This document shows positions 56,188-64,000 of a stretch of DNA of 64,000 bases, piece after piece. The notes below the pieces were generated by a model. It saw only the letters and a program-made list of their open reading frames with translations, had not been told where the DNA came from and did no database searches. The stretch's first letter is position 1. Each line of letters starts with the position of its first letter. The position numbers were made by a program, and so were the translations under genes. Source of the DNA: a virus; IMG/VR virus record IMGVR_UViG_3300020172_003394, positions 1 to 64,000 of that record. One strand, written 5' to 3'.

Positions 56188-59100
56188 ATGGCACTTAACT
56201 CTGGTACGAAATCACTACAGCTTGTAGTTGCTGTATTTGATGCCGATGTTGATCCTGGTGAACGTTCAGTATCACTTGGATTGCAGATTCAACCATACGA
56301 ACCAGTATCGGTTGGGCTTCGGGATGCGTTGATATCTGTATTGACAAATCAAATTAATTCTAAAGTTCGGTCGTATGTAGATAAAGACAGATTCTTAAAA
56401 ACATTAATTAATTTTGGTGAAGATACTCAACGCATTGTCACAAATTGGAAATTAGATCCGAACGACAATACTAAATTATTAATTAAGTTATTATCACCAC
56501 TCGATTTTGATTTGGATGTAGGTAACAGAGTATTCATTAGTCGTGAAGTAGTAAATTCTGTAGTAGATACAGTCAAATTAGAACTTATCCCTCAACCAGA
56601 CACATCCCTCTGGTTAAGACCAAAAAATACAGAAGTTAACAGCTTTAACAGTGATACAGAACTATTAAATATTCATGGGCGCAGAGTAGCCAACCAAACA
56701 CTATCCAGTATAGGAATAGATGTCACTGGATCAGAAGATCAATACGGTGGGTATACATTCAAAAATGATATCTTACGTAAATGGTTTACTGATGATTATA
56801 AGTCTGTAGAATTAAACATAGACTATTCCGATTATGCCAACTTTATAACATATAGTTCTGCAAAGTTACGCTTGGATGCATTTGAACAGAAAATTATAAA
56901 AATTGCAGAGTTGGAAGGTAAATCACGGTTTTATAATACCGATGCAGGTGGTTCTATTTTTGGACAATTCGAAACACTTATCTCTACACCGACAATCGTT
57001 CAATCTGGTGTCACTCAATCACTAGCAAGCCCTGTTGTTATTAATCAATCTGGGTCATTAAGTTTATTAACAGGGTCTTTAGTCAATGTTTTCTCGGTGC
57101 AAGCCCTTCCGTCGGCAGCATTATATTTGGTTGAAGGAGCAAAGGAAGCTGCACTTGAAATTGAAAATGTTATTCGTAGTTTTGATGGATACGAACGTCA
57201 TTTATTCTATAATTCTGGTAGTGCATATAGCGCAAGTGTATATTACCAATTAAACGGTACCGAATATAATCCAGATGGTACATGGCCAAAACAAGACCAA
57301 AATGGAACTTTATACCCACCAGGAAGTCCACAGGTTACTACGTGGTATAACTTACAATCCGCTATAGCACAACGATATGATGATAATAATGTAAATTTGT
57401 TATCAAATGCAATACCACAATATTTGCAAGACGATTTAAATTCACAAGATTTTATTAAATTTACAAAACTCATTGGGCATTTATTTGACTCAATTAAGCT
57501 ATATATTGACCAATTACCGTACATATATGATAGAAGAGTCAATGCTACTGAAGGATTATCGCAAGACTTGATATGGAATGTAGCAAAATCATTCGGATTA
57601 TCACTAACCAATCCAGACTCGGCAGCATCATTATATAGTTTCACAACCGATAATACGACAGTAAAGAAACGAGAACAAGTAACTGAACTGTATAAGAGAT
57701 TTTTACACAACGTACCTTATCTTAATAGAACCCGTGGAACTGCAAATTCATTAAAGGCGTTACTTGGTATTTTTGGTTTAAATGAACAAGTTGTTGGTAT
57801 TCGTGAAACAGAAACAACCTCAACTGGTAGTTTTGAAATATTTGATGAAGTCACCAACGCATTAAACTTTAATACAGGATCATATCTTGTATTGCCGATG
57901 ACGGGTTCTTCGCAACGTGAAACATATACGTTACAATTTAGATTTAATAATGCAACAGATGCAATAACAACACTGGGTGTTGGTGATACCGGAGCACCAT
58001 CTGGTTCGTGGGTTGTAGATTTAGTACCACACCCATCCGCATCGATGGGATCAACTTACGGACGTATTGAAATCAAAGATACTATCGGTGAAGTATTATT
58101 AAGTAGTAGTTATGCAGATATGTTTGATGACGAAGATTATTATGATGTAATGATTCGTTATGATGGGCCAACTGTAACATTAAATGTCGCTTACTCAGAC
58201 GGCGAAGAAATATTGTATTCTTCAAGTATGAGCACAACAGGTTCGTATCTTCGCGACGCTTGGAATGCAACACAAAACTTCTATTTGGGTGGGTCTGGTT
58301 CGCTAAGTACTAACACATTTAATGGATACGTAGATGAAGTTCGTGTTTGGGGAGAACGCGTTACAGACCAACGATTCTATGAACAAGTATTAGATCCAGG
58401 TAGTTTTGTTGGTAATAGTTATACATCACCTGTTGAAAATCTATGGATAAGATTATCATTCCACATTCCTAGAAACTTGGGGGTTGGAAGTATTTCAAAC
58501 GAATCACCGTACAGAAACAAAGATGGTGGTTCTGATCCGGGATTGCCACTTTTACCAAATCTTACAAATGTAATCGCAGTAGGATTTACAAATAAGACTG
58601 CATACCCACTCAGTATGACTCGTGTAAGTAGAAAGATTAAACAATACACGACAAATAATGGTGCATATTCATATGGAAGTAATTCAATTATTATCGCACC
58701 ACCTGCAGTATTTACAGAAGTTGGCACTGGGGGTGAATTAATACTACATAGAAATAAGAGTATTGTTAATAACGAAGCACGTAGACAGCAACAGCAAACG
58801 AAAAAATATCTTGGATTCTTTGTATCACCAACAGACGCCGTTAATAACTTACTTATTCGTTCACTTGGTAATATTGATGTAAAGGCATTGGTGGGAATCA
58901 ATAGTAGATATGAATCAAAATATTCGGAAATTGAACGTTTGCAAAATTATTATAAGCAATACTACAATGCATCGGTCAATATTCCGCAGTTCGTAAGATT
59001 CTTCGATGAATTAGCACCAACTTTATTTGAACAAGCAAGTCAGTTTGTTCCTGCAAAAACTATATTGGCAAGTGGTATAGTAATTGAACCAAATATTCTT

Positions 59101-60825
59101 GAACATAAGAAGTTAGTATTTGAAAAACCAGTTAAATTAAGTGGTGAAAATACTCGTAGAAATAATACATTTACAAGTACAGAAAGAACATATACTCGTG
59201 ATTTTGATATCACATTATCCACGGGAACTACAATTGATATCAGAAGTCGTGAAACGCAAAGTGCGTTCTATACAGATTACAATACTAAACTTAATTTAAC
59301 AGAAACTTCTACAATTCGTGGTGAATCTAATAACTATTTCACCACAACAATAGAAATGATGAGTGAGTCTGGTTCTGGTGAAAATGCAACATATAATGCA
59401 CAGACATTGTTCCTCACATCATCGATGCCAGAAGGGGAAATAAATACTGGATTATCGAACGGTGTAACCATAGAACATGGTGGTGGAACACCATTTGCAG
59501 ATTATCATTATTTTGAAGGAACTGGATTTAATACGATTAACGACAATGGTAGTTTACAAACAACATACGAAGTATTTGACTCCGATATTGATAAATTAAG
59601 TTATATTAAATATCTGCAAACCTATGCAGGATTATCTCCAGACGAAGCACGTGGTGCAGCAGTAGGATACAAACCAGGTAACATTATCAATATTGCTGAA
59701 TTAATTGGGTTGGATGATAGACTAACATATACAAGTGTTATTAATGTCATTCCACCACGAGCAGACCTTGAAGATTATGGTGTAATTAATTATTTTATTA
59801 AAAATAGTGCAATTTACACGTTTGAAACAGTTCGAAAAGAAATTATTGGTAGAAATCAACTTAATTTTCTAACGGGACCATCGGCAACCTGGTCATTTGG
59901 AACTCAATATAATAGAAATGATGTTGTGGTACAGTACGGAGCAACAGGATCGGCTAAAACATCAAACGGTAAACTATTTAGATATATCGCGCAAGATTCA
60001 CCGTCTGTATCATATAATTTTCCATCGCAAGATGGAAACAGATGGGCACCTGTTTTCTACCGTGGGCAAGCGGTTCAATCACCGTTTCGTGTTATCTTCG
60101 ATACAAATAAGTTACAAGGTGATGAATCGGTATTTACATTACCGATTACACGAGTTAATGTCGCTAGACCAACAGTAGCACCAAACAGATATACAACAAG
60201 ATTAACATTTAGAAATTTCTCGGCAAATTCCCGTCAAACTGGTATTATTCGTTTGCAAGCAATTGCCTCACTTCTTTCGGTTGGGATTGGTGTGGGTGAT
60301 ACACCGGCACCAAAAATAAGAGTTCGTTTATATGACAAGGCACAAACCCGTGACGCGGACTTAAATAGACCTTTTGGTATCGAACCAATCGGTGACCATG
60401 GGGTTCTATTAGACATGGAATTTGGAGCTGGTTCTGTTGGTAAAAATATAGGATTATACCCACCAGTTACGTTGATAAATAATGATACTGGTCAGGCATC
60501 TAGTCCAAATATTTATTATACTATAGATGAAGTAAATGGTGTTAATTACTCGGCAGGGTTTATTGTCACCTTTAGATATTTCGCTATCGAAGCACCTATC
60601 GACTTACCAATCGGATATCTACCAAGGCATTACAAGTTCTTCAGAGACACCTTATTAGCAACCAAGCGTAGAAATTCTATAGGATGTCTCCAAACCCAAG
60701 ATACTACAACAGACGGGCGTTCACCAGTAGAGGTCACGTTGACCGCGGGAACCACTCTCACAGTATCACCAAACATTTTACAGGATGAAGAAAACTTTGG
60801 TGGAATTAACTTAAATGTGAACTAA
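56188..60825 (+). CDS. Very large tail/baseplate protein with LamG-like domain (1545 aa)
   Basis: The N-terminal 500 residues form mixed domains with several helices (FIKFTKLIGHLFDSIKLYI). A LamG/concanavalin-like sandwich spans about 570-735 (ETYTLQFRFNNATD ... FNGYVDEVRVWGERVTDQRFYE), typical of sugar-binding modules. The remaining 800 residues are beta-rich with a few helices. Its size and place match the peripheral baseplate/tail-fibre attachment proteins (T4 gp7- or gp10-like role); I cannot assign homology. Confidence 0.6.
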   Translation: MALNSGTKSLQLVVAVFDADVDPGERSVSLGLQIQPYEPVSVGLRDALISVLTNQINSKVRSYVDKDRFLKTLINFGEDTQRIVTNWKLDPNDNTKLLIKLLSPLDFDLDVGNRVFISREVVNSVVDTVKLELIPQPDTSLWLRPKNTEVNSFNSDTELLNIHGRRVANQTLSSIGIDVTGSEDQYGGYTFKNDILRKWFTDDYKSVELNIDYSDYANFITYSSAKLRLDAFEQKIIKIAELEGKSRFYNTDAGGSIFGQFETLISTPTIVQSGVTQSLASPVVINQSGSLSLLTGSLVNVFSVQALPSAALYLVEGAKEAALEIENVIRSFDGYERHLFYNSGSAYSASVYYQLNGTEYNPDGTWPKQDQNGTLYPPGSPQVTTWYNLQSAIAQRYDDNNVNLLSNAIPQYLQDDLNSQDFIKFTKLIGHLFDSIKLYIDQLPYIYDRRVNATEGLSQDLIWNVAKSFGLSLTNPDSAASLYSFTTDNTTVKKREQVTELYKRFLHNVPYLNRTRGTANSLKALLGIFGLNEQVVGIRETETTSTGSFEIFDEVTNALNFNTGSYLVLPMTGSSQRETYTLQFRFNNATDAITTLGVGDTGAPSGSWVVDLVPHPSASMGSTYGRIEIKDTIGEVLLSSSYADMFDDEDYYDVMIRYDGPTVTLNVAYSDGEEILYSSSMSTTGSYLRDAWNATQNFYLGGSGSLSTNTFNGYVDEVRVWGERVTDQRFYEQVLDPGSFVGNSYTSPVENLWIRLSFHIPRNLGVGSISNESPYRNKDGGSDPGLPLLPNLTNVIAVGFTNKTAYPLSMTRVSRKIKQYTTNNGAYSYGSNSIIIAPPAVFTEVGTGGELILHRNKSIVNNEARRQQQQTKKYLGFFVSPTDAVNNLLIRSLGNIDVKALVGINSRYESKYSEIERLQNYYKQYYNASVNIPQFVRFFDELAPTLFEQASQFVPAKTILASGIVIEPNILEHKKLVFEKPVKLSGENTRRNNTFTSTERTYTRDFDITLSTGTTIDIRSRETQSAFYTDYNTKLNLTETSTIRGESNNYFTTTIEMMSESGSGENATYNAQTLFLTSSMPEGEINTGLSNGVTIEHGGGTPFADYHYFEGTGFNTINDNGSLQTTYEVFDSDIDKLSYIKYLQTYAGLSPDEARGAAVGYKPGNIINIAELIGLDDRLTYTSVINVIPPRADLEDYGVINYFIKNSAIYTFETVRKEIIGRNQLNFLTGPSATWSFGTQYNRNDVVVQYGATGSAKTSNGKLFRYIAQDSPSVSYNFPSQDGNRWAPVFYRGQAVQSPFRVIFDTNKLQGDESVFTLPITRVNVARPTVAPNRYTTRLTFRNFSANSRQTGIIRLQAIASLLSVGIGVGDTPAPKIRVRLYDKAQTRDADLNRPFGIEPIGDHGVLLDMEFGAGSVGKNIGLYPPVTLINNDTGQASSPNIYYTIDEVNGVNYSAGFIVTFRYFAIEAPIDLPIGYLPRHYKFFRDTLLATKRRNSIGCLQTQDTTTDGRSPVEVTLTAGTTLTVSPNILQDEENFGGINLNVN

Positions 60826-60840
60826 AACCAAAGTATAACA

Positions 60841-60848
60841 TATTTATA
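60841..60848 (+). promoter_or_regulatory. TATTTATA motif (candidate late -10 element)
   Basis: Lies in the 55-bp gap after the 1545-codon gene and 33 bp before the start at 60881. Confidence 0.35.
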
Positions 60849-60880
60849 TTAGACAACTTACGTCAGGAGAGGTACAAATT

Positions 60881-61507
60881 ATGGGATATTTAAACAAGTC
60901 AACGATTACAGTTGATGCGGTGTTAACAAAGAAAGGTAGAGAACTTCTATCGAAGGGCAGAAGTGAATTCGAAATCACTCAATTTGCTGTTGCTGATGAC
61001 GAAGTAGACTACACGTTGTACACCACAGCACATCCACTTGGTTCTGCATACTATGGGTCCATCATCGAAGCGATGCCAATTTTGGAAGCTTCTTCTGACG
61101 AAACCCAAGCAATGCGTTTTAAGTTAGTTTCCTTGGATAGAGGCACTAAAGAAATTCCAGTTATTTCTTTGGGTGTATCAGCATACGCACTCAACTATAA
61201 CGATTCGGTTGTTGTAAGTCCAACTACGACCGCAGAACTAGCAACCGCAGGGTATACAGCAATTCTTTATGATGGTAATGTAGCAACCTTGACAACCAGC
61301 CAACCATTGGCGGCAGGAACTACAGTACCATTCTTTAACGTCAACCAACCAACATCTGCAAATGCAGTTGTGGTTCAAGGATTTAGTTTCAATTTGACCT
61401 CGAAAGAACTAACTGTTGACCGTACAACACAATTATCAATTGTAAACAATCTTACTGGCGCAACCAAAACGGTCACCGTTTCTGTGGCTGCTAAGCCAAC
61501 AGTATAA
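60881..61507 (+). CDS. Phage structural protein (208 aa)
   Basis: ATG follows CAGGAGAGG. The N-terminus, GYLNKSTITVDAVLTKKGRELLSKG with FAVADDEVDYTLY, is a recognisable block found next to tail-fibre genes in T4-like phages. The second half is Thr/Val-rich and beta-like. Exact role unknown. Confidence 0.65.
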   Translation: MGYLNKSTITVDAVLTKKGRELLSKGRSEFEITQFAVADDEVDYTLYTTAHPLGSAYYGSIIEAMPILEASSDETQAMRFKLVSLDRGTKEIPVISLGVSAYALNYNDSVVVSPTTTAELATAGYTAILYDGNVATLTTSQPLAAGTTVPFFNVNQPTSANAVVVQGFSFNLTSKELTVDRTTQLSIVNNLTGATKTVTVSVAAKPTV

Positions 61508-61521
61508 CAGGGGTTTAATAT

Positions 61522-62646
61522 ATGGCAATTAGAACTTTCGTTCCATTTAATCTTGATGAAGATGTGGTACCAGCAAACCAAACCACAGTAACAACTGGCC
61601 TGTGGTCTGGTGATACTGGTAGTTTAACTACACTTTTTACATCAACCACACAGATTTCTGCAAGTGGTGAATACTACTTTGATGCATTCGATAAAAATCC
61701 AGCAACCGATACTACCGCAGAAGTTCAATTTGCTGTGGCATACGGTCACATTTCTGGTGGTGGTTCTCCAACATTGGCACAAGATGACTTGGCAACACTA
61801 GCAACCAGAGCAACATACTTACAGTATAAAAATATTTTGTTAGACCCATCCGATGATTTATTTACATTTGGCACAAATAGTACAGATCACGTTTACGTTA
61901 TCAATATCCAACGTGCACGTTTAAAGGAACAACTTGACCCAGGTAACTGGCTCTTGACTCTTTCTGGTTCCAACGGTAAGTTTACATTTATTGACGATAG
62001 TAACCAAACATTAAGTGCAAAGTCGAAAACCAGTAAATCTGGTCGTGTATTTAACGTAGCATCGGGTTCACTAACAGGTGTAAGTGGGAGTACCGTCTTA
62101 ACCAGTCAATCCGCAGCAGGTAAGGGATTTGGACTAGTGTTTCCGGATTTGGGTATTATCGTATTAAATCCTGACGCAATCATTCCAACTGTTGGTTTTA
62201 CATCGGCGTCCGGAGGATTTGGTTGTGGTTCAGAACAAGACTTTACGTATAGCACTACTAACCTCGTAGTTCCATTTGGACCATTTACTGGTTCATTAAC
62301 ATCAAACGGTGGTGAAGGTCGTGAACAACGTAACCACGATGGTTTATTACGTTCAATTAAGTTGGGTGGTGATTTCCAAGCACGTTCGGCAGAAACCATT
62401 TCGTCAACACATTATTTTGTTCGTTTAAGAAATAAGGATTTTAACTACACCAATAATCCAACATTCTATAACAATACCAACGGTCAAATCTTGAATGATG
62501 ACTTCGTAGAAGATCCAAGAGTATTTCCAACAAGTGTTGGGTTGTACAACAGTAGAAACGAATTGTTAGCAATAGCAAAACTCAGTCGTCCGTTAGAAAA
62601 GTCATTCGACAAGGAAGCATTAATTCGCGTTCGTCTTGACTTCTAA
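61522..62646 (+). CDS. Structural protein, paralogue pair member 1 (374 aa)
   Basis: Beta-rich with many Thr/Ser strands. The C-terminus, VGLYNSRNELLAIAKLSRPL, is shared with the next gene. QRNHDG and GGDFQARSAET in the middle are not shared. The pair arose by duplication; tail-fibre or baseplate role is likely. Confidence 0.6.
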   Translation: MAIRTFVPFNLDEDVVPANQTTVTTGLWSGDTGSLTTLFTSTTQISASGEYYFDAFDKNPATDTTAEVQFAVAYGHISGGGSPTLAQDDLATLATRATYLQYKNILLDPSDDLFTFGTNSTDHVYVINIQRARLKEQLDPGNWLLTLSGSNGKFTFIDDSNQTLSAKSKTSKSGRVFNVASGSLTGVSGSTVLTSQSAAGKGFGLVFPDLGIIVLNPDAIIPTVGFTSASGGFGCGSEQDFTYSTTNLVVPFGPFTGSLTSNGGEGREQRNHDGLLRSIKLGGDFQARSAETISSTHYFVRLRNKDFNYTNNPTFYNNTNGQILNDDFVEDPRVFPTSVGLYNSRNELLAIAKLSRPLEKSFDKEALIRVRLDF

Positions 62647-62664
62647 TGAACAAAGGGAGGTTCT

Positions 62665-63630
62665 ATGAGAGCAGTAAAACCTCTCGACGCAGATGGATAT
62701 ACTAAAAATGAATACGTAGCGTATGTGTCCCAGAGTTATACAATTACCTCTGGGTCACTTACGAATACGGAACTGGTTACAATAGATTTCGCAAACCAAC
62801 CACCTGATGACTGGAAATATCAACAAACCAGTGATTTTGATTTGGGAGCTTTGAATTCAGGTAGTGGAATATATTCGTATCCGTTATTTAGTTTATTAAA
62901 TCGTGCATTTTATTCTTCACAAGGATTGGTGGAATATGGTACGTCATCTGTAGCCGTCACACAATTTACACCAAGTCAATCGTTATATGTATTTAACATA
63001 GCAAACGCAGCAGTCGGAGAAGGAGTAGGACCGGGTAGTTTTAGCGTTAGAGTTTCAGGTTCTTCTCCAATTGTTGATGATGGGTATGGTCGTTTATATG
63101 TAAATAATACTGGTAGTGTGGTGGGTAATATTTTTTACAAGCATGGTATCGCTATAGTAAAAAATAACATATCAGCACCATCTCAGTCTGTTTCTACAAA
63201 TGGATTAAAACTATCACCGTTTTTGGATGTAACGGTGGCATTTAGTTCATCGTTTACAATTACAGAACACACAATAGTATGTAAATTACGTCCAACCGAA
63301 TTCAACGCATCGTTGTTAAATCATACGGTGGGATATTACAAAGCAGTAACAGGGTCATATGTGTCTGGTTCAGAAACAGTAACATATACAAATTATATAA
63401 CAAATGTTTCTTCATCTGCAAAAGCTTTGTCTGGACAATTAATAACAGAATTGTTTGATGTTGGATTGCAATATAAAAGTGATTCTGTGTCAGGTAGTTT
63501 AACACCATATGTAACAACAATAGGTTTATATAATAGAAATTATGAGTTACTTGCAATTGCAAAACTGGCAAACCCAGTTCCAAGAGCAAAGAACGTAGAC
63601 CAAACTTTTATCGTAAAGTTCGATACCTAA
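62665..63630 (+). CDS. Structural protein, paralogue pair member 2 (321 aa)
   Basis: ATG follows GGGAGG. The C-terminus, IGLYNRNYELLAIAKLANPV, matches that of the preceding gene, and SLYVFNIANAAVGEG near the middle parallels VYVINIQRARLKEQ. About 50 residues shorter overall. Likely a partner subunit in the same fibre or baseplate element. Confidence 0.6.
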   Translation: MRAVKPLDADGYTKNEYVAYVSQSYTITSGSLTNTELVTIDFANQPPDDWKYQQTSDFDLGALNSGSGIYSYPLFSLLNRAFYSSQGLVEYGTSSVAVTQFTPSQSLYVFNIANAAVGEGVGPGSFSVRVSGSSPIVDDGYGRLYVNNTGSVVGNIFYKHGIAIVKNNISAPSQSVSTNGLKLSPFLDVTVAFSSSFTITEHTIVCKLRPTEFNASLLNHTVGYYKAVTGSYVSGSETVTYTNYITNVSSSAKALSGQLITELFDVGLQYKSDSVSGSLTPYVTTIGLYNRNYELLAIAKLANPVPRAKNVDQTFIVKFDT

Positions 63631-63645
63631 TGTGGAGATGGTAAC

Positions 63646-64000
63646 ATGTCAAAGTTAAAAGAATTATTTGAGAGTTCACAATACGCACGATTGAACTCAA
63701 TTCCGGGTGGAAACAAGAATTTTAGTGTTCGTAATCAATCAAACACAGAACAAAGTATTCGACAAGGAAATGCCGTTGATTTCTTTCCAAACACATATCA
63801 AGATGGGTTTGATGTAAACAAACCAAGTCTAAGTGTTCAGGGATTTGCAAAGGCACCTGAAACGCAAACATCCGACTATACAGGTAACCCAACAGGTCAG
63901 GCAACAATTGAAAACAATGCATTTGATTCATACAATCGATTTGCATTAGATGCATTTCGTAATACATACAGTTCAAAGTTAGTTCATAAGTTTTTGGCAA
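63646..64000 (+). CDS. Hypothetical structural-region protein, partial
   Basis: ATG follows TGGAG; the frame is open for 118 codons to the right edge. Asn/Gln-rich and polar, with NPTGQATIENNAF. It continues the structural operon; no motif is recognised yet. Confidence 0.6.
   Translation, partial: MSKLKELFESSQYARLNSIPGGNKNFSVRNQSNTEQSIRQGNAVDFFPNTYQDGFDVNKPSLSVQGFAKAPETQTSDYTGNPTGQATIENNAFDSYNRFALDAFRNTYSSKLVHKFLA

Noticed and set aside
1-64000. CRISPR array, transposase or rRNA
   Set aside because: No regular spaced repeats, no transposase frame and no rRNA-like sequence were seen.

Overview
The window looks like part of a large T4-superfamily myophage genome. The evidence is a T4 gp55-type late sigma factor (42130-42867), a gp25-like baseplate protein (47576-48019), a gp6/baseplate-J-like protein (48032-49975), a beta-helical hub or spike-like protein (43301-44821), a DsbA-like DNA-binding protein (29662-29919) and two peptidoglycan-degrading enzymes. 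A tRNA set covering all twenty amino acids and a complete tmRNA gene point to a very large, translation-independent virus. The host is Gram-negative (lipoprotein boxes, a CsgG-like outer-membrane protein, many signal peptides). The Ig-like (Big_2) lipoprotein and the short Thr/Val-rich lipoprotein resemble proteins of Gemmatimonadota or similar environmental bacteria, but the host cannot be fixed from this sequence.

Layout. (1) 1-4.5 kb, minus strand: small early-type genes, many with their own sigma70-like promoter (17-bp spacer, -10 usually TATATT), a DUF262-HNH endonuclease with a palindromic operator, and a 2OG-Fe(II) oxygenase. (2) 4.6-13.4 kb, plus strand: GH19 endolysin, then a run of exported proteins (cohesin/dockerin-like protein, lipoprotein, three small membrane proteins, CsgG-like protein, exported DRGH nuclease, Ala/Ser-rich surface protein), a lipase and an amidase. 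(3) 13.4-24.7 kb: PurA/PurZ-like enzyme, many small membrane or acidic proteins, a strongly expressed basic protein with its own promoter and terminator, glycosyltransferase plus UDP-sugar dehydrogenase, tmRNA, two sulfotransferase-like proteins, HNH and HD enzymes. (4) 24.7-36.8 kb: thirty-one tRNA or tRNA-like genes interleaved with small genes and at least five structured unassigned RNAs. Protein genes here include SpeD (minus strand), DUF1289 and YkgJ-like metal-binding proteins, PspC, glycosyltransferase, methyltransferase and a third sulfotransferase-like protein. (5) 36.9-41.3 kb: Hsp20, a Cys-rich micropeptide, a membrane coiled-coil protein, UV-damage endonuclease, glycosyltransferase and an IMPDH/GMP reductase. 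(6) 41.3-64 kb: transglycosylase-like protein, late sigma factor and the baseplate/tail structural operon, which runs off the right edge.

How the parts fit together. Early genes use host-like promoters with a conserved GGGCTTGACA-N17-TATATT form. The gp55-like sigma and DsbA-like protein imply a separate late programme; a recurring TATTTATA motif before several genes is a candidate signal for it. The tRNAs and tmRNA sustain and rescue translation. PurA-like, IMPDH/GMPR and HD proteins adjust purine pools. Glycosyltransferases, a truncated UDP-sugar dehydrogenase and three sulfotransferase-like proteins suggest glycan or virion decoration. The exported cluster suggests remodelling of the host envelope. 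No integrase, transposase or CRISPR array was seen.
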